Origin: Cellulomonas sp. 73-145
GTDB lineage: Bacteria; Actinomycetota; Actinomycetes; Actinomycetales; Cellulomonadaceae
NCBI GenBank assembly: GCA_001898185.1
Contig: MKTI01000004.1
Coordinates: 1 to 64,000, forward strand
Direction: 5' to 3'
Length of the DNA stretch: 64,000 nucleotides
Program-made: the position numbers and the translations under genes
Part shown: positions 51,406 to 60,276 of the stretch, piece after piece
How positions within the stretch are numbered: the first letter of the stretch is position 1
How the letters are laid out: the number at the start of each line of letters is the position of its first letter
Notes under the pieces: generated by a model
Told to the model about the DNA's origin: nothing
Databases searched by the model: none
The model's input: the letters and a program-made list of their open reading frames with translations, nothing else

Positions 51406-52548
51406 TCAGCCGACCTTGATGGCGGAGACCGAGGCCGCCGCCTTCTGGGCGAGCGCGCCGGTCAGCGGCGCGGAGCCGGCCGCCTGGGCGCCGGCCTTCT
51501 GGCCCGCGTCCGAGACCACGTAGCCGAGGAACGACTTGACGAAGTTGCCCTTGGCCGAGTCGCTGTAGCTGGAGCACGCGATCGCGTAGGACACCATCAG
51601 CAGCGGGTAGTCGCCGGAGGCGGAGGCCTTGCGGTCGATGCTCACCACGATGTCGTTCGCCGGACGGCCGGAGGCCAGCGGCGAGGCGTTCACCACGGCG
51701 GACGCGCCGTCGGCGGACGGCTTGTTCCAGGCGGAGCCGACCTTCAGCGCCGCGACGTTGATGCCCTGCGGCACGCCGGAGTCGTCGATGTAGGCGACGG
51801 CACCGTCGGTGCTGGACAGCACGCCGGCCACGCCGGAGGTGCCCTGCGCCGAGTCGCCGCCGTTCAGCGGCCACGCGTCGGCCTTGGCGTTGGTCCACAC
51901 GTCACCGGCGGCCTTGTTCAGGTAGTCGGTGAAGTTGTTCGTCGTGCCCGACTTGTCGGAGCGGTGCACCGGCGTGATCTTGGTCGACGGCAGCGTCACG
52001 CCCGGGTTGTCCGCGGCGATCGCCGGGTCGTTCCAGGTGGTGATCGCGCCGGTGAAGATCTTGGCGACCGTCGCGGGCGCGAGGTTCAGCGAGGAGACGC
52101 CCTTGAGGTTGTACGCCACCGCGATCGGCGAGACGTACACCGGGATGTCCCACGCGCCGTCGGGGCCGCAGACCTTCTGCGACTGGGTCAGCTCGTCGGC
52201 GCTCATCGCGGCGTCCGAACCGGCCCAGGCGACGCCACCGGCGAGGAACTGCTGACGGCCCGCACCCGACCCGGCCGGGTCGTAGTTGATGGTCAGGCCG
52301 GAGTTCTTCTGCTGCTCGGCGGCGATCCACGCCTGCATCGCCTGCTGCTGCGCCGAGGAGCCGGCGCCGGAGAACGTGCCCGAGATGGCCGGTCCGGCGC
52401 TCGTGGCGCCCGAGCCCGACGTCGCCGACGAGCCGCTGCCGGCCGTGGCGTTGTTGTTGTCCGAGCCACAAGCGGCCAGCGCCAGGGCGGTGAGCCCAGC
52501 CAGCACGGCGGCGCCCACTGCGTGCGTTCGCTTCACTATGTTCCCCAT
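51406..52548 (-). CDS. pstS: Phosphate-binding lipoprotein PstS
   Basis: Extracellular phosphate-binding protein, 380 residues. Signal peptide with lipobox ALAAC, then a Ser/Gly/Ala linker. Binding-domain hallmarks: ISGTFSGAGSSAQQQAMQAWIAAEQQ, NYDPAGSGAGRQQFLAGGVAWAGSDAAMS, the phosphate loop VHRSDKSGTTNNFTDYL, and YPLLMVSYAIACSSYSD. It opens the pst operon and is preceded by a PHO box, so it should be induced on phosphate starvation. Confidence 0.97.
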   Translation of the reverse strand: MGNIVKRTHAVGAAVLAGLTALALAACGSDNNNATAGSGSSATSGSGATSAGPAISGTFSGAGSSAQQQAMQAWIAAEQQKNSGLTINYDPAGSGAGRQQFLAGGVAWAGSDAAMSADELTQSQKVCGPDGAWDIPVYVSPIAVAYNLKGVSSLNLAPATVAKIFTGAITTWNDPAIAADNPGVTLPSTKITPVHRSDKSGTTNNFTDYLNKAAGDVWTNAKADAWPLNGGDSAQGTSGVAGVLSSTDGAVAYIDDSGVPQGINVAALKVGSAWNKPSADGASAVVNASPLASGRPANDIVVSIDRKASASGDYPLLMVSYAIACSSYSDSAKGNFVKSFLGYVVSDAGQKAGAQAAGSAPLTGALAQKAAASVSAIKVG

Positions 52549-52588
52549 CGTCTCGTCGTAGCGCCGTGCGCGGCGCTGTCGAGGGCAG

Positions 52589-52643
52589 ACGTTAGGGACC
52601 CGAGGTGACCGGTTTCCCGGCGGAAGGTGAACCCCGGGTGAAC
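52589..52643 (-). promoter_or_regulatory. PHO box and promoter of pstS
   Basis: On the minus strand GTTCACC occurs at 52643-52637 and 52632-52626, and GGTCACC at 52610-52604. The steps are 11 and 22 bases, the helical phasing of PhoP/RegX3-type direct repeats in actinobacteria. A TAACGT -10 (52594-52589) is placed so that the last repeat overlaps the -35 position. Confidence 0.8.
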
Positions 52644-52719
52644 GCTGGACGACGATCTGGTCGCGCGTCCGAGTTCTCCGGCGCGGCCCCGCAGTTGGGG
52701 CTACTCGTCGGGGAAGCGT

Positions 52720-53442
52720 CTACTCGTCGGCGGAGAGCTTGTAGCCCAGACCGCGCACGGTCGTCAGCAGGCGCGGGGTGGACGGGTCGTCCTCGATCTT
52801 CGCCCGCACCCGCTTGACGTGCACGTCGAGCGTCTTGGTGTCCCCGACGTAGTCCGCACCCCAGATCCGGTCGATCAGCTGGCCGCGGGTCAGCACCCGC
52901 CCGGGGTTGCGCAGCAGCAGCTCGAGCAGCTCGAACTCCTTCAGCGGGAAGGCGACCTGCTGGTCGTGCACCTTCACCACGTGCCGGTCGACGTCCATCT
53001 CCACCGGGCCCAGCACCAGCCGGCTCTGGTCCTCGTCGGGCAGGTCGTCGTCCGGCGCGGGCGCCACCGGGGCGGGGACCGCCTCACGGCGCCGCAGCAC
53101 CGCCCGCACGCGAGCCAGCAGCTCGCGCGACGAGTACGGCTTGGTGACGTAGTCGTCGGCGCCGAGCTCGAGGCCGACCACCTTGTCGATCTCGCCGTCC
53201 TTGGCGGTCAGCATGATCACCGGGACGTCGCTGACCGCGCGCAGCCGCCGGCACACCTCCGTGCCGGGCAGGCCGGGCAGCATCAGGTCGAGCAGCACCA
53301 GGTCCGCACCGGTCTCCGCGAAGCGGTCGAGCGCGTCGGGGCCGGTGGCCGCCGTGACCACGTCGTACCCCTCGCGACGCAGCAGGTACTCGAGGGGCTC
53401 GCGGTAGGACTCCTCGTCCTCGACGAGCAGGATGCGGGTCAC
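52720..53442 (-). CDS. regX3: Phosphate response regulator RegX3/PhoP type
   Basis: OmpR-family response regulator, 240 residues from a GTG overlapping the kinase stop. Receiver domain with phosphoacceptor Asp52 (LVLLDLMLPGLPG), the acidic pocket VEDEES near the start and Lys in YVTKPYSSRELLARVRAVLRRRE. An acidic/Pro linker (about 125-143) leads to the winged-helix DNA-binding domain (FPLKEFELLELLLRNPGRVLTRGQLIDRIWGADYVGDTKTLDVHVKRVRAKIE). It should bind the nearby GTTCACC boxes. Confidence 0.93.
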   Translation of the reverse strand: MTRILLVEDEESYREPLEYLLRREGYDVVTAATGPDALDRFAETGADLVLLDLMLPGLPGTEVCRRLRAVSDVPVIMLTAKDGEIDKVVGLELGADDYVTKPYSSRELLARVRAVLRRREAVPAPVAPAPDDDLPDEDQSRLVLGPVEMDVDRHVVKVHDQQVAFPLKEFELLELLLRNPGRVLTRGQLIDRIWGADYVGDTKTLDVHVKRVRAKIEDDPSTPRLLTTVRGLGYKLSADE

Positions 53443-54689
53443 TGGGCGCTCCCGGGTGCGGACGTGGGACGGTCGGCCGACGACGCCGGCTCGGCGGTGG
53501 TGACGGTGGAGGCGGTGCTGGTGGTGGCGCTGCTGGCCGTGGCGCTGCCGGCGGACGTGCCGGTCGGCTCCTCGGCGCGCGGCAGGCGCAGCGTGAACGT
53601 CGAGCCGCGGCCGGGCTGGGACCACACGGTGACGTCACCGCCGTGGTCGGCGGCCACGTGCTTGACGATCGACAGGCCGAGCCCGGTCCCCCCGGTGTTC
53701 CGCGACCGCGCGGGGTCCACCCGGTAGAAGCGCTCGAAGATGCGGTCCTGCTCGGTGGGCGGGATGCCGACGCCCTGGTCGACCACGGCGATCTGCACCA
53801 GGTCGGCCGTGGTGGACACGCCGACGCCGACGCGGGTGGCGTCCGGCGAGTACGCCACGGCGTTGTCCAGCAGGTTGCGCACCGCCGTGACCAGGAGGTT
53901 CCGATCGCCGAACACCCGCGCGCCGGTCTGCCCGCCGACGTCGATGACGATCCGCTTGCCGCTGGCCGTGGTCCGGGCGCGGTCCGCCGCCTCGGCCAGG
54001 ACGCTGTCGACGTCGACCAGCTCCATGTCCTGCAGGGCGTCCGTCACCTGCAGGCGGGACAGCTCGATGATCTCCTGCACCAGCAGGGCCAGCCGCTGCG
54101 CCTCGGACTGCATCCGGGCGGCGAACCGGCGGACGGCGGCCGGGTCGTCGGCGGCGTCCTGCACCGTCTCGGCGAGCAGCGACAGGGCGCCGACCGGCGT
54201 CTTCAGCTCGTGCGAGATGTTCACCACGAAGTCCCGCCGCATCGCCTCGAGCCGACGGGCCTGCGTCAGGTCCTCCGCGAGCACCAGCAGCAGGTGCGGC
54301 ATCACCTGGGCGACCCGCACCTCGAGCAGCAGCGTGCCGGAGCCGACCGGGCCGCGCGGCAGGTCCAGCTCCGCGTCCCGGATCACGCCGTCGCGGCGCA
54401 CCTCCGCCACCATGTCGCGCACCGCGGCGTGCACCAGGCGACCGTCCCGCACCAGTCCCAGCGCATGGGCCGGCGGGCTCGCCCGCACCACCCGGTCCGC
54501 GTCGTCCAGCACGATCGCCGACGAGCGGAGCACGGCGAGCGCCCGCACCAGGCCCTCGTCCAGCTCGGGCTCCGGTTGCGGGGGGACGTGCCGCTGGGCA
54601 CGCTCGCTCAGTCGGAAGGCGAGCGTCGCGCCGACTCCCACGAGCAGCCCGACGAGGCCTCCGACGAAGGAGGCGAGCTCGGTGTCCAC
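53439..54689 (-). CDS. senX3: Sensor histidine kinase SenX3/PhoR type
   Basis: 416-residue membrane kinase from a GTG start (MDTELASFVGGLVGLLVGVGATLAFRL). It has one clear N-terminal membrane helix, a PAS-like region (about 45-140: LRSSAIVLDDADRVVRASPPAHALGLVRDGRL), HisKA with His160 in NISHELKTPVGALS, and a HATPase with AVRNLLDNAVAYSP, VVDQGVGIPPTEQDRIFERFYRVD and GGTGLGLSIVKHV. A Thr/Ser/Ala-rich tail of about 45 residues is extra. Little or no extracellular sensor, so phosphate status is probably read through PstSCAB and PhoU. Confidence 0.93.
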   Translation of the reverse strand: MDTELASFVGGLVGLLVGVGATLAFRLSERAQRHVPPQPEPELDEGLVRALAVLRSSAIVLDDADRVVRASPPAHALGLVRDGRLVHAAVRDMVAEVRRDGVIRDAELDLPRGPVGSGTLLLEVRVAQVMPHLLLVLAEDLTQARRLEAMRRDFVVNISHELKTPVGALSLLAETVQDAADDPAAVRRFAARMQSEAQRLALLVQEIIELSRLQVTDALQDMELVDVDSVLAEAADRARTTASGKRIVIDVGGQTGARVFGDRNLLVTAVRNLLDNAVAYSPDATRVGVGVSTTADLVQIAVVDQGVGIPPTEQDRIFERFYRVDPARSRNTGGTGLGLSIVKHVAADHGGDVTVWSQPGRGSTFTLRLPRAEEPTGTSAGSATASSATTSTASTVTTAEPASSADRPTSAPGSAQ

Positions 54690-54763
54690 AGCGCCACACC
54701 CTAGGGGCCGACGCCACGGCCAGGTCCCACCGGAGGGGCCCGTGCCGTGGCACAGTGCCCAGT

Positions 54764-54792
54764 GTTCACCTGGGGGGGCCCTTCCGTTCACC
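54764..54792 (+). promoter_or_regulatory. PHO box upstream of phoU
   Basis: Two exact GTTCACC repeats at 54764-54770 and 54786-54792, spaced 22 bases (two 11-bp turns), 45 bases before the phoU start. Same heptamer and phase as the pstS box. They lie in the senX3-phoU divergent gap and could affect both genes. Confidence 0.75.
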
Positions 54793-54836
54793 TGGACCTG
54801 GCACCCTGGCACCCGCACAAGCGGGAGAGGACGTTC

Positions 54837-55508
54837 ATGCGTGAGATCTTCGACGCCGAGCTGAAGGCGCTCGGCGAGGACCTGCAGGCCATGAGCCGCA
54901 AGGTCGAGCAGGCCGTCACGTCGGCGGGCATCGCCCTGGCGACGGCCGACCTGGGGCTGGCCGAGCAGGTGATCGTGGACGACCTCGCGATCGACGAGCT
55001 CGAGCGGCACCTCGACGAGCGGTGCATCCACCTGCTCGCCCAGCAGCAGCCGGTCGCCACCGACCTGCGCATCGTCGTCTCGGCGCTGCGCATGAGCGCG
55101 ACGCTCGAGCGGATGGGCGACCTGGCGCGGCACGTCGCCCAGGTGGCGCGCGGCCGGTACCCCCGGCAGGCCGTGCCGCAGTCGCTGTCCGGCACGTTCG
55201 CCGAGATGCACGAGGCTGCGGTGCGGGTGGCTCGCCGGATGACGACGCTGCTCGAGACGCGCGACCTGGCGGTGGCCGAGTCGATCGAGTCCGACGACGA
55301 CCTGCTGGACGCCCTGCACGCCGACACGTTCACCGCGATGCTCGGCGGCGAGTGGTCCGCCACCCCGCAGCAGACGATCGACGTGACGCTGCTGGGCCGG
55401 TACTACGAGCGGTTCGGCGACCACGGCGTGAGCATCGCGCAGCGCGTGGTGTACCTGGTGACCGGCGACCTGACCAAGGGTGAGCCGACCAACCTGCGGG
55501 CGCACTGA
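54837..55508 (+). CDS. phoU: Phosphate transport system regulatory protein PhoU
   Basis: 223-residue helical protein that damps SenX3/PhoR signalling when phosphate is plentiful. Start at the ATG preceded by GGGAGAGGACGTTC. Two PhoU repeats, each with a metal-site motif of the E/DxxxD type: IDELERHLDERCIHLLAQQQPVATDLRIVVSALRMSATLERMGDLARHVAQ in the first and LLGRYYERFGDHGVSIAQRVVYLVTGD in the second. Divergent from senX3-regX3, as in mycobacteria and streptomycetes. Confidence 0.96.
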   Translation: MREIFDAELKALGEDLQAMSRKVEQAVTSAGIALATADLGLAEQVIVDDLAIDELERHLDERCIHLLAQQQPVATDLRIVVSALRMSATLERMGDLARHVAQVARGRYPRQAVPQSLSGTFAEMHEAAVRVARRMTTLLETRDLAVAESIESDDDLLDALHADTFTAMLGGEWSATPQQTIDVTLLGRYYERFGDHGVSIAQRVVYLVTGDLTKGEPTNLRAH

Positions 55509-55549
55509 GCCACCGCTCGGGCATCGCGCCCGACCGGCACCCGAACGAC

Positions 55550-55584
55550 GAAGGGCGCCGCTCCTGCTCGGAGCGGCGCCCTTC
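55550..55584. terminator. Bidirectional terminator between phoU and gpmA
   Basis: A perfect 15-bp stem (55550-55564 with 55570-55584, loop TGCTC), with six further outer pairs (GAACGA/TCGTTC) after a one-base bulge. It serves the two convergent genes. Confidence 0.88.
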
Positions 55585-55602
55585 TCGTTCAGCAGACCGA
55601 GG

Positions 55603-56343
55603 TCAGCGACCCTGGTTCGCCACGGCCTTGATCGCCTCGGCGGCGGCGTCCGGGTCGAGGTACTTGCCACCGCGGACGGTCGGCTTCAGCGTCTCCTCGT
55701 CCAGCTCGTACACCAGCGGGATGCCCGTGGGGATGTTGATGCCGGCGATCGTGTCGGCGTCGACGTCGTCCAGGTGCTTGACCAGCGCGCGGATCGAGTT
55801 GCCGTGGGCCGCGACCAGCACCGTCTTGCCGGCCTGCAGGTCGGGGACGATGTCGCTGGTCCAGTACGGCAGCGCCCGCGTCAGCACGTTGGCCAGGGCC
55901 TCGGCGCGCGGGATCGGCTCACCGGCGTAGCGCGGGTCCGCGTCCTGCGAGAACTCCGAGCCGAGCTCGATGTCCGGCGGCGGCACGTCGTACGAGCGGC
56001 GCCAGAGCATGAACTGCTCCTCGCCGTACTCGTCGCGGATCTGCTTCTTGTCCTTGCCCTGCAGGGCGCCGTAGTGGCGCTCGTTCAGGCGCCAGCTGCG
56101 CTTGACCGGGATCCACAGGCGGTCCGCCACGTCGAGGGCGTAGTTCGCGGTGGTGATCGCGCGGCGCAGCAGCGAGGTGTGCACCACGTCCGGCAGCACG
56201 CCCTCGGCCTTGAGCAGCTCCCCGCCGCGCTTGGCCTCCTGCACGCCCTTCTCGGACAGCGCGACGTCGACCCAGCCGGTGAACAGGTTCTTCGCGTTCC
56301 ATTCGCTCTCGCCGTGGCGGAGCAGCACGAGGGTGTAGGTCAT
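55603..56343 (-). CDS. gpmA: 2,3-bisphosphoglycerate-dependent phosphoglycerate mutase
   Basis: Glycolytic enzyme interconverting 3- and 2-phosphoglycerate. 246 residues from the ATG at 56343. The catalytic His motif [27 protein letters not shown] is at the N-terminus. [43 protein letters not shown] binds substrate, and the second catalytic His is in [18 protein letters not shown]. Standard length. Confidence 0.97.
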   Translation of the reverse strand: MTYTLVLLRHGESEWNAKNLFTGWVDVALSEKGVQEAKRGGELLKAEGVLPDVVHTSLLRRAITTANYALDVADRLWIPVKRSWRLNERHYGALQGKDKKQIRDEYGEEQFMLWRRSYDVPPPDIELGSEFSQDADPRYAGEPIPRAEALANVLTRALPYWTSDIVPDLQAGKTVLVAAHGNSIRALVKHLDDVDADTIAGINIPTGIPLVYELDEETLKPTVRGGKYLDPDAAAEAIKAVANQGR

Positions 56344-56418
56344 GGCGTCCATCCTGCCGCAGGCGGGCGGCACCCGGCAGGACTGGGGTCCCCCGCGGAC
56401 ACCTCTGAGGACACGCTG

Positions 56419-57750
56419 TCAGCGGGCTTCGGCCGCCACCGCGTACACCTTGAGCACCTGGTCCGCGGCGGCGTCCCAGCCGAACCGCTCGGCGCTGGGC
56501 CGGGCCGCCTCGCCCCAGGCGGCGAGGGTGTCGTCGTCGTCCAGCGCCTGGGCCAGCACGTCGGCCCAGACCGCCGGGTCGTGCCCGCGGACCAGGCGCC
56601 CCGAACGGCCGTCGTCCACGATGCTGCGCAGGCCGCCGACGGCCGCGGCGACCACCGGGACGCCGGAGGCCTGCGCCTCCGCGGCCACCAGGCCGAACGA
56701 CTCCGAGCGGGACGGCATCGCCACCAGGTCGGCGGCGTGGTACCAGCCGACCAGGTCCTCGCGCGCGGCCGGCGGGTGCACCAGCAGGTCGTCGCCGACG
56801 CCGAGCGACGCCGCGAGCGCGACCAGCTCGCGCACCGCCGTCGACCGCCCGCTGGGCCCGCCCAGCACCACCAGCAGCGGCACGGGGCGGCCGGTGGCAC
56901 GCAGCAGACCGAGCGCCCGCACTAGCACGTCCGGGGCCTTGAGCGGCTGGACGCGGCCGGCGAACAGCACCACCCGGCGATGGGCGGGCAGGCCGAGCCG
57001 CGCACGGGCGGCCGCACGGGTGGCGGCGTCGGCCGGCCGGAACCGGTCCAGGTCCACGCCCGGCTCGACGACGTGCACCCGAGCGGGGTCGGCGCCGTAG
57101 AGCTCGACGAGCTGGCGCGCCTCCGCCGGCGTGCTCGCCACCAGGGCGTCCGCCGCCTCGACCACCTGCTCCTCACCGACCACCCGGGAGACCGGCTCGG
57201 CGTCGTCCCCCGGCGCCAGCGCCGCGTTCTTCACGCGGGCCAGCGTGTGGGCGGTGTGCACCAGCGGCACCTCCCAGCGGGCGGCGGCGACGGCACCGAC
57301 CTGGCCGGACAGCCAGTAGTGGGAGTGCACCACCTGGTACCAGCCCGGACGACGGGCCGCCTCCGACCGCAGCACCCCGGCGGTCATGCCGCACAGCATC
57401 CCCGGCAGGTCCCGCTTGTCGAGCCGCTCGAAGGGCCCGGCCGGCACGTGGTGCACCAGCACGGGTGGGACGACACCTGCCGGCACGTCGTCGGCCAGGA
57501 GCACGGCGCGGCGGTCCTCCCGGGACAGCGGGGCGCCGTGCTCGTCGGTGCCGCCGAGCACCACCGTCTCCGGCAGCTCCGAGGAGGTCGCGCGCGTGAA
57601 GATCTCCACCCGGGCACCCCGGGCCGCCAGCGCCCGGGACAGCTCGAGCACGTAGACGTTCATCCCCCCGGCGTCGCCGGTGCCCGGCTGGTCGAGCGGG
57701 GACGTGTGCACCGAGAGCATGGCGACGCGCGGTGCGTGCTCGAGGGTCAC
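56419..57750 (-). CDS. mshA: D-inositol-3-phosphate glycosyltransferase MshA
   Basis: First enzyme of mycothiol synthesis, joining GlcNAc from UDP-GlcNAc to inositol-3-phosphate. 443 residues from a GTG preceded by GAAGG; a 25-residue longer reading has no ribosome site. GT-B fold, family 4: N-terminal [35 protein letters not shown] and [13 protein letters not shown], then the donor domain [24 protein letters not shown] and the EX7E region [29 protein letters not shown]. Indicates mycothiol as the main thiol. Confidence 0.95.
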   Translation of the reverse strand: MTLEHAPRVAMLSVHTSPLDQPGTGDAGGMNVYVLELSRALAARGARVEIFTRATSSELPETVVLGGTDEHGAPLSREDRRAVLLADDVPAGVVPPVLVHHVPAGPFERLDKRDLPGMLCGMTAGVLRSEAARRPGWYQVVHSHYWLSGQVGAVAAARWEVPLVHTAHTLARVKNAALAPGDDAEPVSRVVGEEQVVEAADALVASTPAEARQLVELYGADPARVHVVEPGVDLDRFRPADAATRAAARARLGLPAHRRVVLFAGRVQPLKAPDVLVRALGLLRATGRPVPLLVVLGGPSGRSTAVRELVALAASLGVGDDLLVHPPAAREDLVGWYHAADLVAMPSRSESFGLVAAEAQASGVPVVAAAVGGLRSIVDDGRSGRLVRGHDPAVWADVLAQALDDDDTLAAWGEAARPSAERFGWDAAADQVLKVYAVAAEAR

Positions 57751-57799
57751 CGGGTCATTCTCACCTTCGGTGCGGACGAGCGCGGGTCGGCGTGACGCG

Positions 57800-58903
57800 T
57801 CACACGGTTCCGGCCGCGGTGCCACCGACCGGGTCGGCCGGGTCGACCGGAGGCTCGACGACCGGGGCGACGGGGACCACGCACGCCGGCACCGGCAGCG
57901 AACGCGTGCACACCACGCCGCCGTCGCCGTCCAGCACGGTCAGCGCGCTGGAGTCCTGCTCGGCGACGACGGTCCAGCCGTCCACCACCTCGTGGTCCCG
58001 GGGGGTGCGGCCCGGCAGCGCGTCGTCGGCGCGGTGGGTCAGCAGCCCGTCGGCGTGGCGCGTGAACCGGGACAGGACCTCCGTGCCGCGCACGCCGACC
58101 ACCACCTCGTCGCCGTCGATCAGCACGTGCGCCGGCTTGACCTCCGCGTCCGGGCGGGCGGGCGCCGCGGTGGCCGGCAGCACCTGCACGGACGTGCCGG
58201 TGTCGGTGGCCGCGTCCCATGCGAGCACGTGCACCGCCGCGTCCAGCTCGCCGGTGACGTAGGCGAACCGGCCGTCGGGGCTGAAGGCGAGGTGCCGGGG
58301 ACCGGTACCGGGCGGGAGCGTGGCGGCGACCCCGGCCGGGACCAGCCGCCGGCCGGCGACGTCCCGCGCGTAGCGGCGCACCTGGTCGGCACCCAGGTCC
58401 ATCACCAGCACGTGGGCGCCGGACGGGGTCATGACGACGTAGTGGGCGTGGGGCCCCTCCTGCCGGTCGGCGCGCGGGCCGTGGCCGTCGCCGGGCAGCC
58501 GCTGCGCGGGCTCGTCGTCGGCGAGCGTGCCGTCGGCCGCGAGGCGCAGCACGCCGAGCACCCCGTCGGCGTAGTTGGCGACGTAGAGCAGGGCGGCCTC
58601 GGCATCCAGGAGCAGGTGGCACGGGGCCGAGCCGCCCGACGGCACCGTCGCGGTGGTCACCAGCGCGCCGTCCCGCACCGCGAAAGAGCTGACCGTGCCC
58701 GGCGAGCTCTCGTCGACGGCGTAGACCGTGCGGCCGTCCGGATGGGTCGCGACGAAGGACGGTGCTGGCGTGACCACCACCTGGTGCGGGATGCCGAGCA
58801 TCCCGTCGAGCGCGTCCAGCTCGACCCGCCACAACCCCTCGCCGCGGCCTGTCGGCGTGCCGAAGCCCGCACTGGGGTACGTGCCGATCCAGAGCATCGT
58901 CAT
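57800..58903 (-). CDS. Beta-propeller lactonase family protein
   Basis: 367-residue protein of the YbhE/6-phosphogluconolactonase seven-bladed propeller family. Start ATG overlaps the ROK stop by four bases. Blade motifs: [136 protein letters not shown]. Coupling to a xylose-type regulator raises the possibility that it opens a pentonolactone such as xylonolactone. 6-phosphogluconolactone is the usual guess for the family. Substrate unknown. Confidence 0.85.
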   Translation of the reverse strand: MTMLWIGTYPSAGFGTPTGRGEGLWRVELDALDGMLGIPHQVVVTPAPSFVATHPDGRTVYAVDESSPGTVSSFAVRDGALVTTATVPSGGSAPCHLLLDAEAALLYVANYADGVLGVLRLAADGTLADDEPAQRLPGDGHGPRADRQEGPHAHYVVMTPSGAHVLVMDLGADQVRRYARDVAGRRLVPAGVAATLPPGTGPRHLAFSPDGRFAYVTGELDAAVHVLAWDAATDTGTSVQVLPATAAPARPDAEVKPAHVLIDGDEVVVGVRGTEVLSRFTRHADGLLTHRADDALPGRTPRDHEVVDGWTVVAEQDSSALTVLDGDGGVVCTRSLPVPACVVPVAPVVEPPVDPADPVGGTAAGTV

Positions 58904-60231
58904 GCCGGTCCTCCCGCCGCGGTACCCGCGGTCGCCACCGTCGTGGTGGTCGTCGTCGTGGTGGTCGTGCTCCGATCCAGCCACGCCGACGGCTGCTGCA
59001 CCAGTCGACGGAGCGCCGCCAGCGCCCCACCGGTCATCGCGGGGAACTCCCCGGCCCGCGCGGCACCCACGGTCACCGGCGACCACGGCGCCGTGATCAC
59101 CAGCTCGTCGAGCGCTCGCGCCACCTCGTCGCGCACGTAGCCGTACAGCTGGCCGAACGTGCCGCCGAGCACCACCTGGTCGACGTCCACCACGTGGACC
59201 ACGCCCGACAGGGCGATGCCGAGCGCCCGCCCCGCACCGGCGACTGCCGCCAGGGCCCGGGTGTCCCCCGCGGCGCACGCGGCGACCAGCCGGTGCACCG
59301 GCGCACCGTCGGGGAGCCCGGCCACCCGCAGCATCGCCTCCTGCCCGGCACGCGCCTCGAGGGTGCCCAGCCGGGGGCCGCCCGGCATGCACGGGTCGAC
59401 GACGACGTGCCCGATCTCGCCGCTCCAGCCGTGCTGACCGCGGAACAGCTCGCCGCCCAGCACCACGGCACCACCGATGCCGACCTCACCGGACACGTAC
59501 ACGAAGCTCGGCTGCGGCGTGCCGCGACGCACCCGCGCCTCCGCCAGCGCGGCCAGCTTCGCCTCGTTGGCCAGGTCCGGCGGCAGGTCCGCCAGGGCCG
59601 GGTGCTGCACCAGCCGGCCCACCACGTCCACGTCGCGCCAGCCGAGGTTGGGCGCGACGCGCAGCGGCCCCGTGCCGGCGTCCACCAGCCCGGGCAGCGC
59701 CAGCGAGGTGCCGACCACCCGCACGCCCTGGCCGACGAGCCGGCCCAGCACACCGGCGACCAGCTCGGCGAGCCGGTCGAGCGTCTGCTCCGGCGACCGG
59801 GTCCGCTGGTCCCCCGCCTCGACCCGCTCGGCGAGCACGGTGCCGGCCAGGTCGACCGCCCGCAGGCCGAGGTAGTCGACGTTCACCTCCATGCCGATGC
59901 CGGCGAACGTGCCGCGCGCGGGCGCCAGCGGCACGGCAGGACGGCCGGCACGCTGCGCCGGGCGCGGCAGCAGCTCGCGCACCATGCCGCCGCGGATCAG
60001 CTGCTCCACCAGCGAGGTGACGCTGGGACGGGCCAGCCCGGTGACCGCGGCCAGCTCGGCGCGGGACGGGGGCTCGCGCGCGTCCAGCACGTGCGCGAGC
60101 GCCACGGACAGGTTGTGCTCGCGCAGGTGCTCCTGACGGGCGACGCCCGAACGGGCGCCGCGGGACTGCGAGGCCCACGGGTCGGCTGCCGGCACGGGCT
60201 TGACCCTACCGCCCGGCCTCGATAAATTCAT
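58900..60231 (-). CDS. ROK family transcriptional regulator (XylR-like)
   Basis: 443 residues, divergent from xylA. N-terminal winged HTH (NLSVALAHVLDAREPPSRAELAAVTGLARPSVTSLVEQLIRGGMV), then a ROK sugar-binding domain (GIGMEVNVDYLGLRAVDLAG ... SGEVGIGGAVVLGGELFRGQHGWSGEIGHVVVDP). The ROK zinc motif CxCGxxGCxE is reduced to DPCMPGGPRLGTLEARAG, keeping one Cys and the Glu. The C-terminus has ten consecutive Thr, encoded by ACC/ACG repeats. The ATG at 60231 may be leaderless, and a GTG 36 bases further in is an alternative. Likely represses xylAB without xylose. Confidence 0.85.
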   Translation of the reverse strand: MNLSRPGGRVKPVPAADPWASQSRGARSGVARQEHLREHNLSVALAHVLDAREPPSRAELAAVTGLARPSVTSLVEQLIRGGMVRELLPRPAQRAGRPAVPLAPARGTFAGIGMEVNVDYLGLRAVDLAGTVLAERVEAGDQRTRSPEQTLDRLAELVAGVLGRLVGQGVRVVGTSLALPGLVDAGTGPLRVAPNLGWRDVDVVGRLVQHPALADLPPDLANEAKLAALAEARVRRGTPQPSFVYVSGEVGIGGAVVLGGELFRGQHGWSGEIGHVVVDPCMPGGPRLGTLEARAGQEAMLRVAGLPDGAPVHRLVAACAAGDTRALAAVAGAGRALGIALSGVVHVVDVDQVVLGGTFGQLYGYVRDEVARALDELVITAPWSPVTVGAARAGEFPAMTGGALAALRRLVQQPSAWLDRSTTTTTTTTTTVATAGTAAGGPA

Positions 60232-60245
60232 GGCGGGAACTAATA
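60200..60245 (+). promoter_or_regulatory. xylA promoter and likely ROK operator
   Basis: TTGACC (60200-60205), 17-base spacer, TAAATT (60223-60228): a good sigma-A-type promoter for xylA. The AT-rich block 60222-60244 contains TAAATTCA and AACTAATA, an imperfect inverted repeat over the -10 and start site. That is a suitable position for repression by the divergent ROK protein, whose own start codon lies inside it. Confidence 0.65.
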
Positions 60246-60276
60246 CGCCCGGCAACTCGACGAGGAGCACTCCCCC

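Noticed and set aside
58962..58995. GTG/GTC trinucleotide run considered as a regulatory microsatellite
   Set aside because: It is in frame and encodes the threonine tail of the ROK protein, so it is treated as coding.
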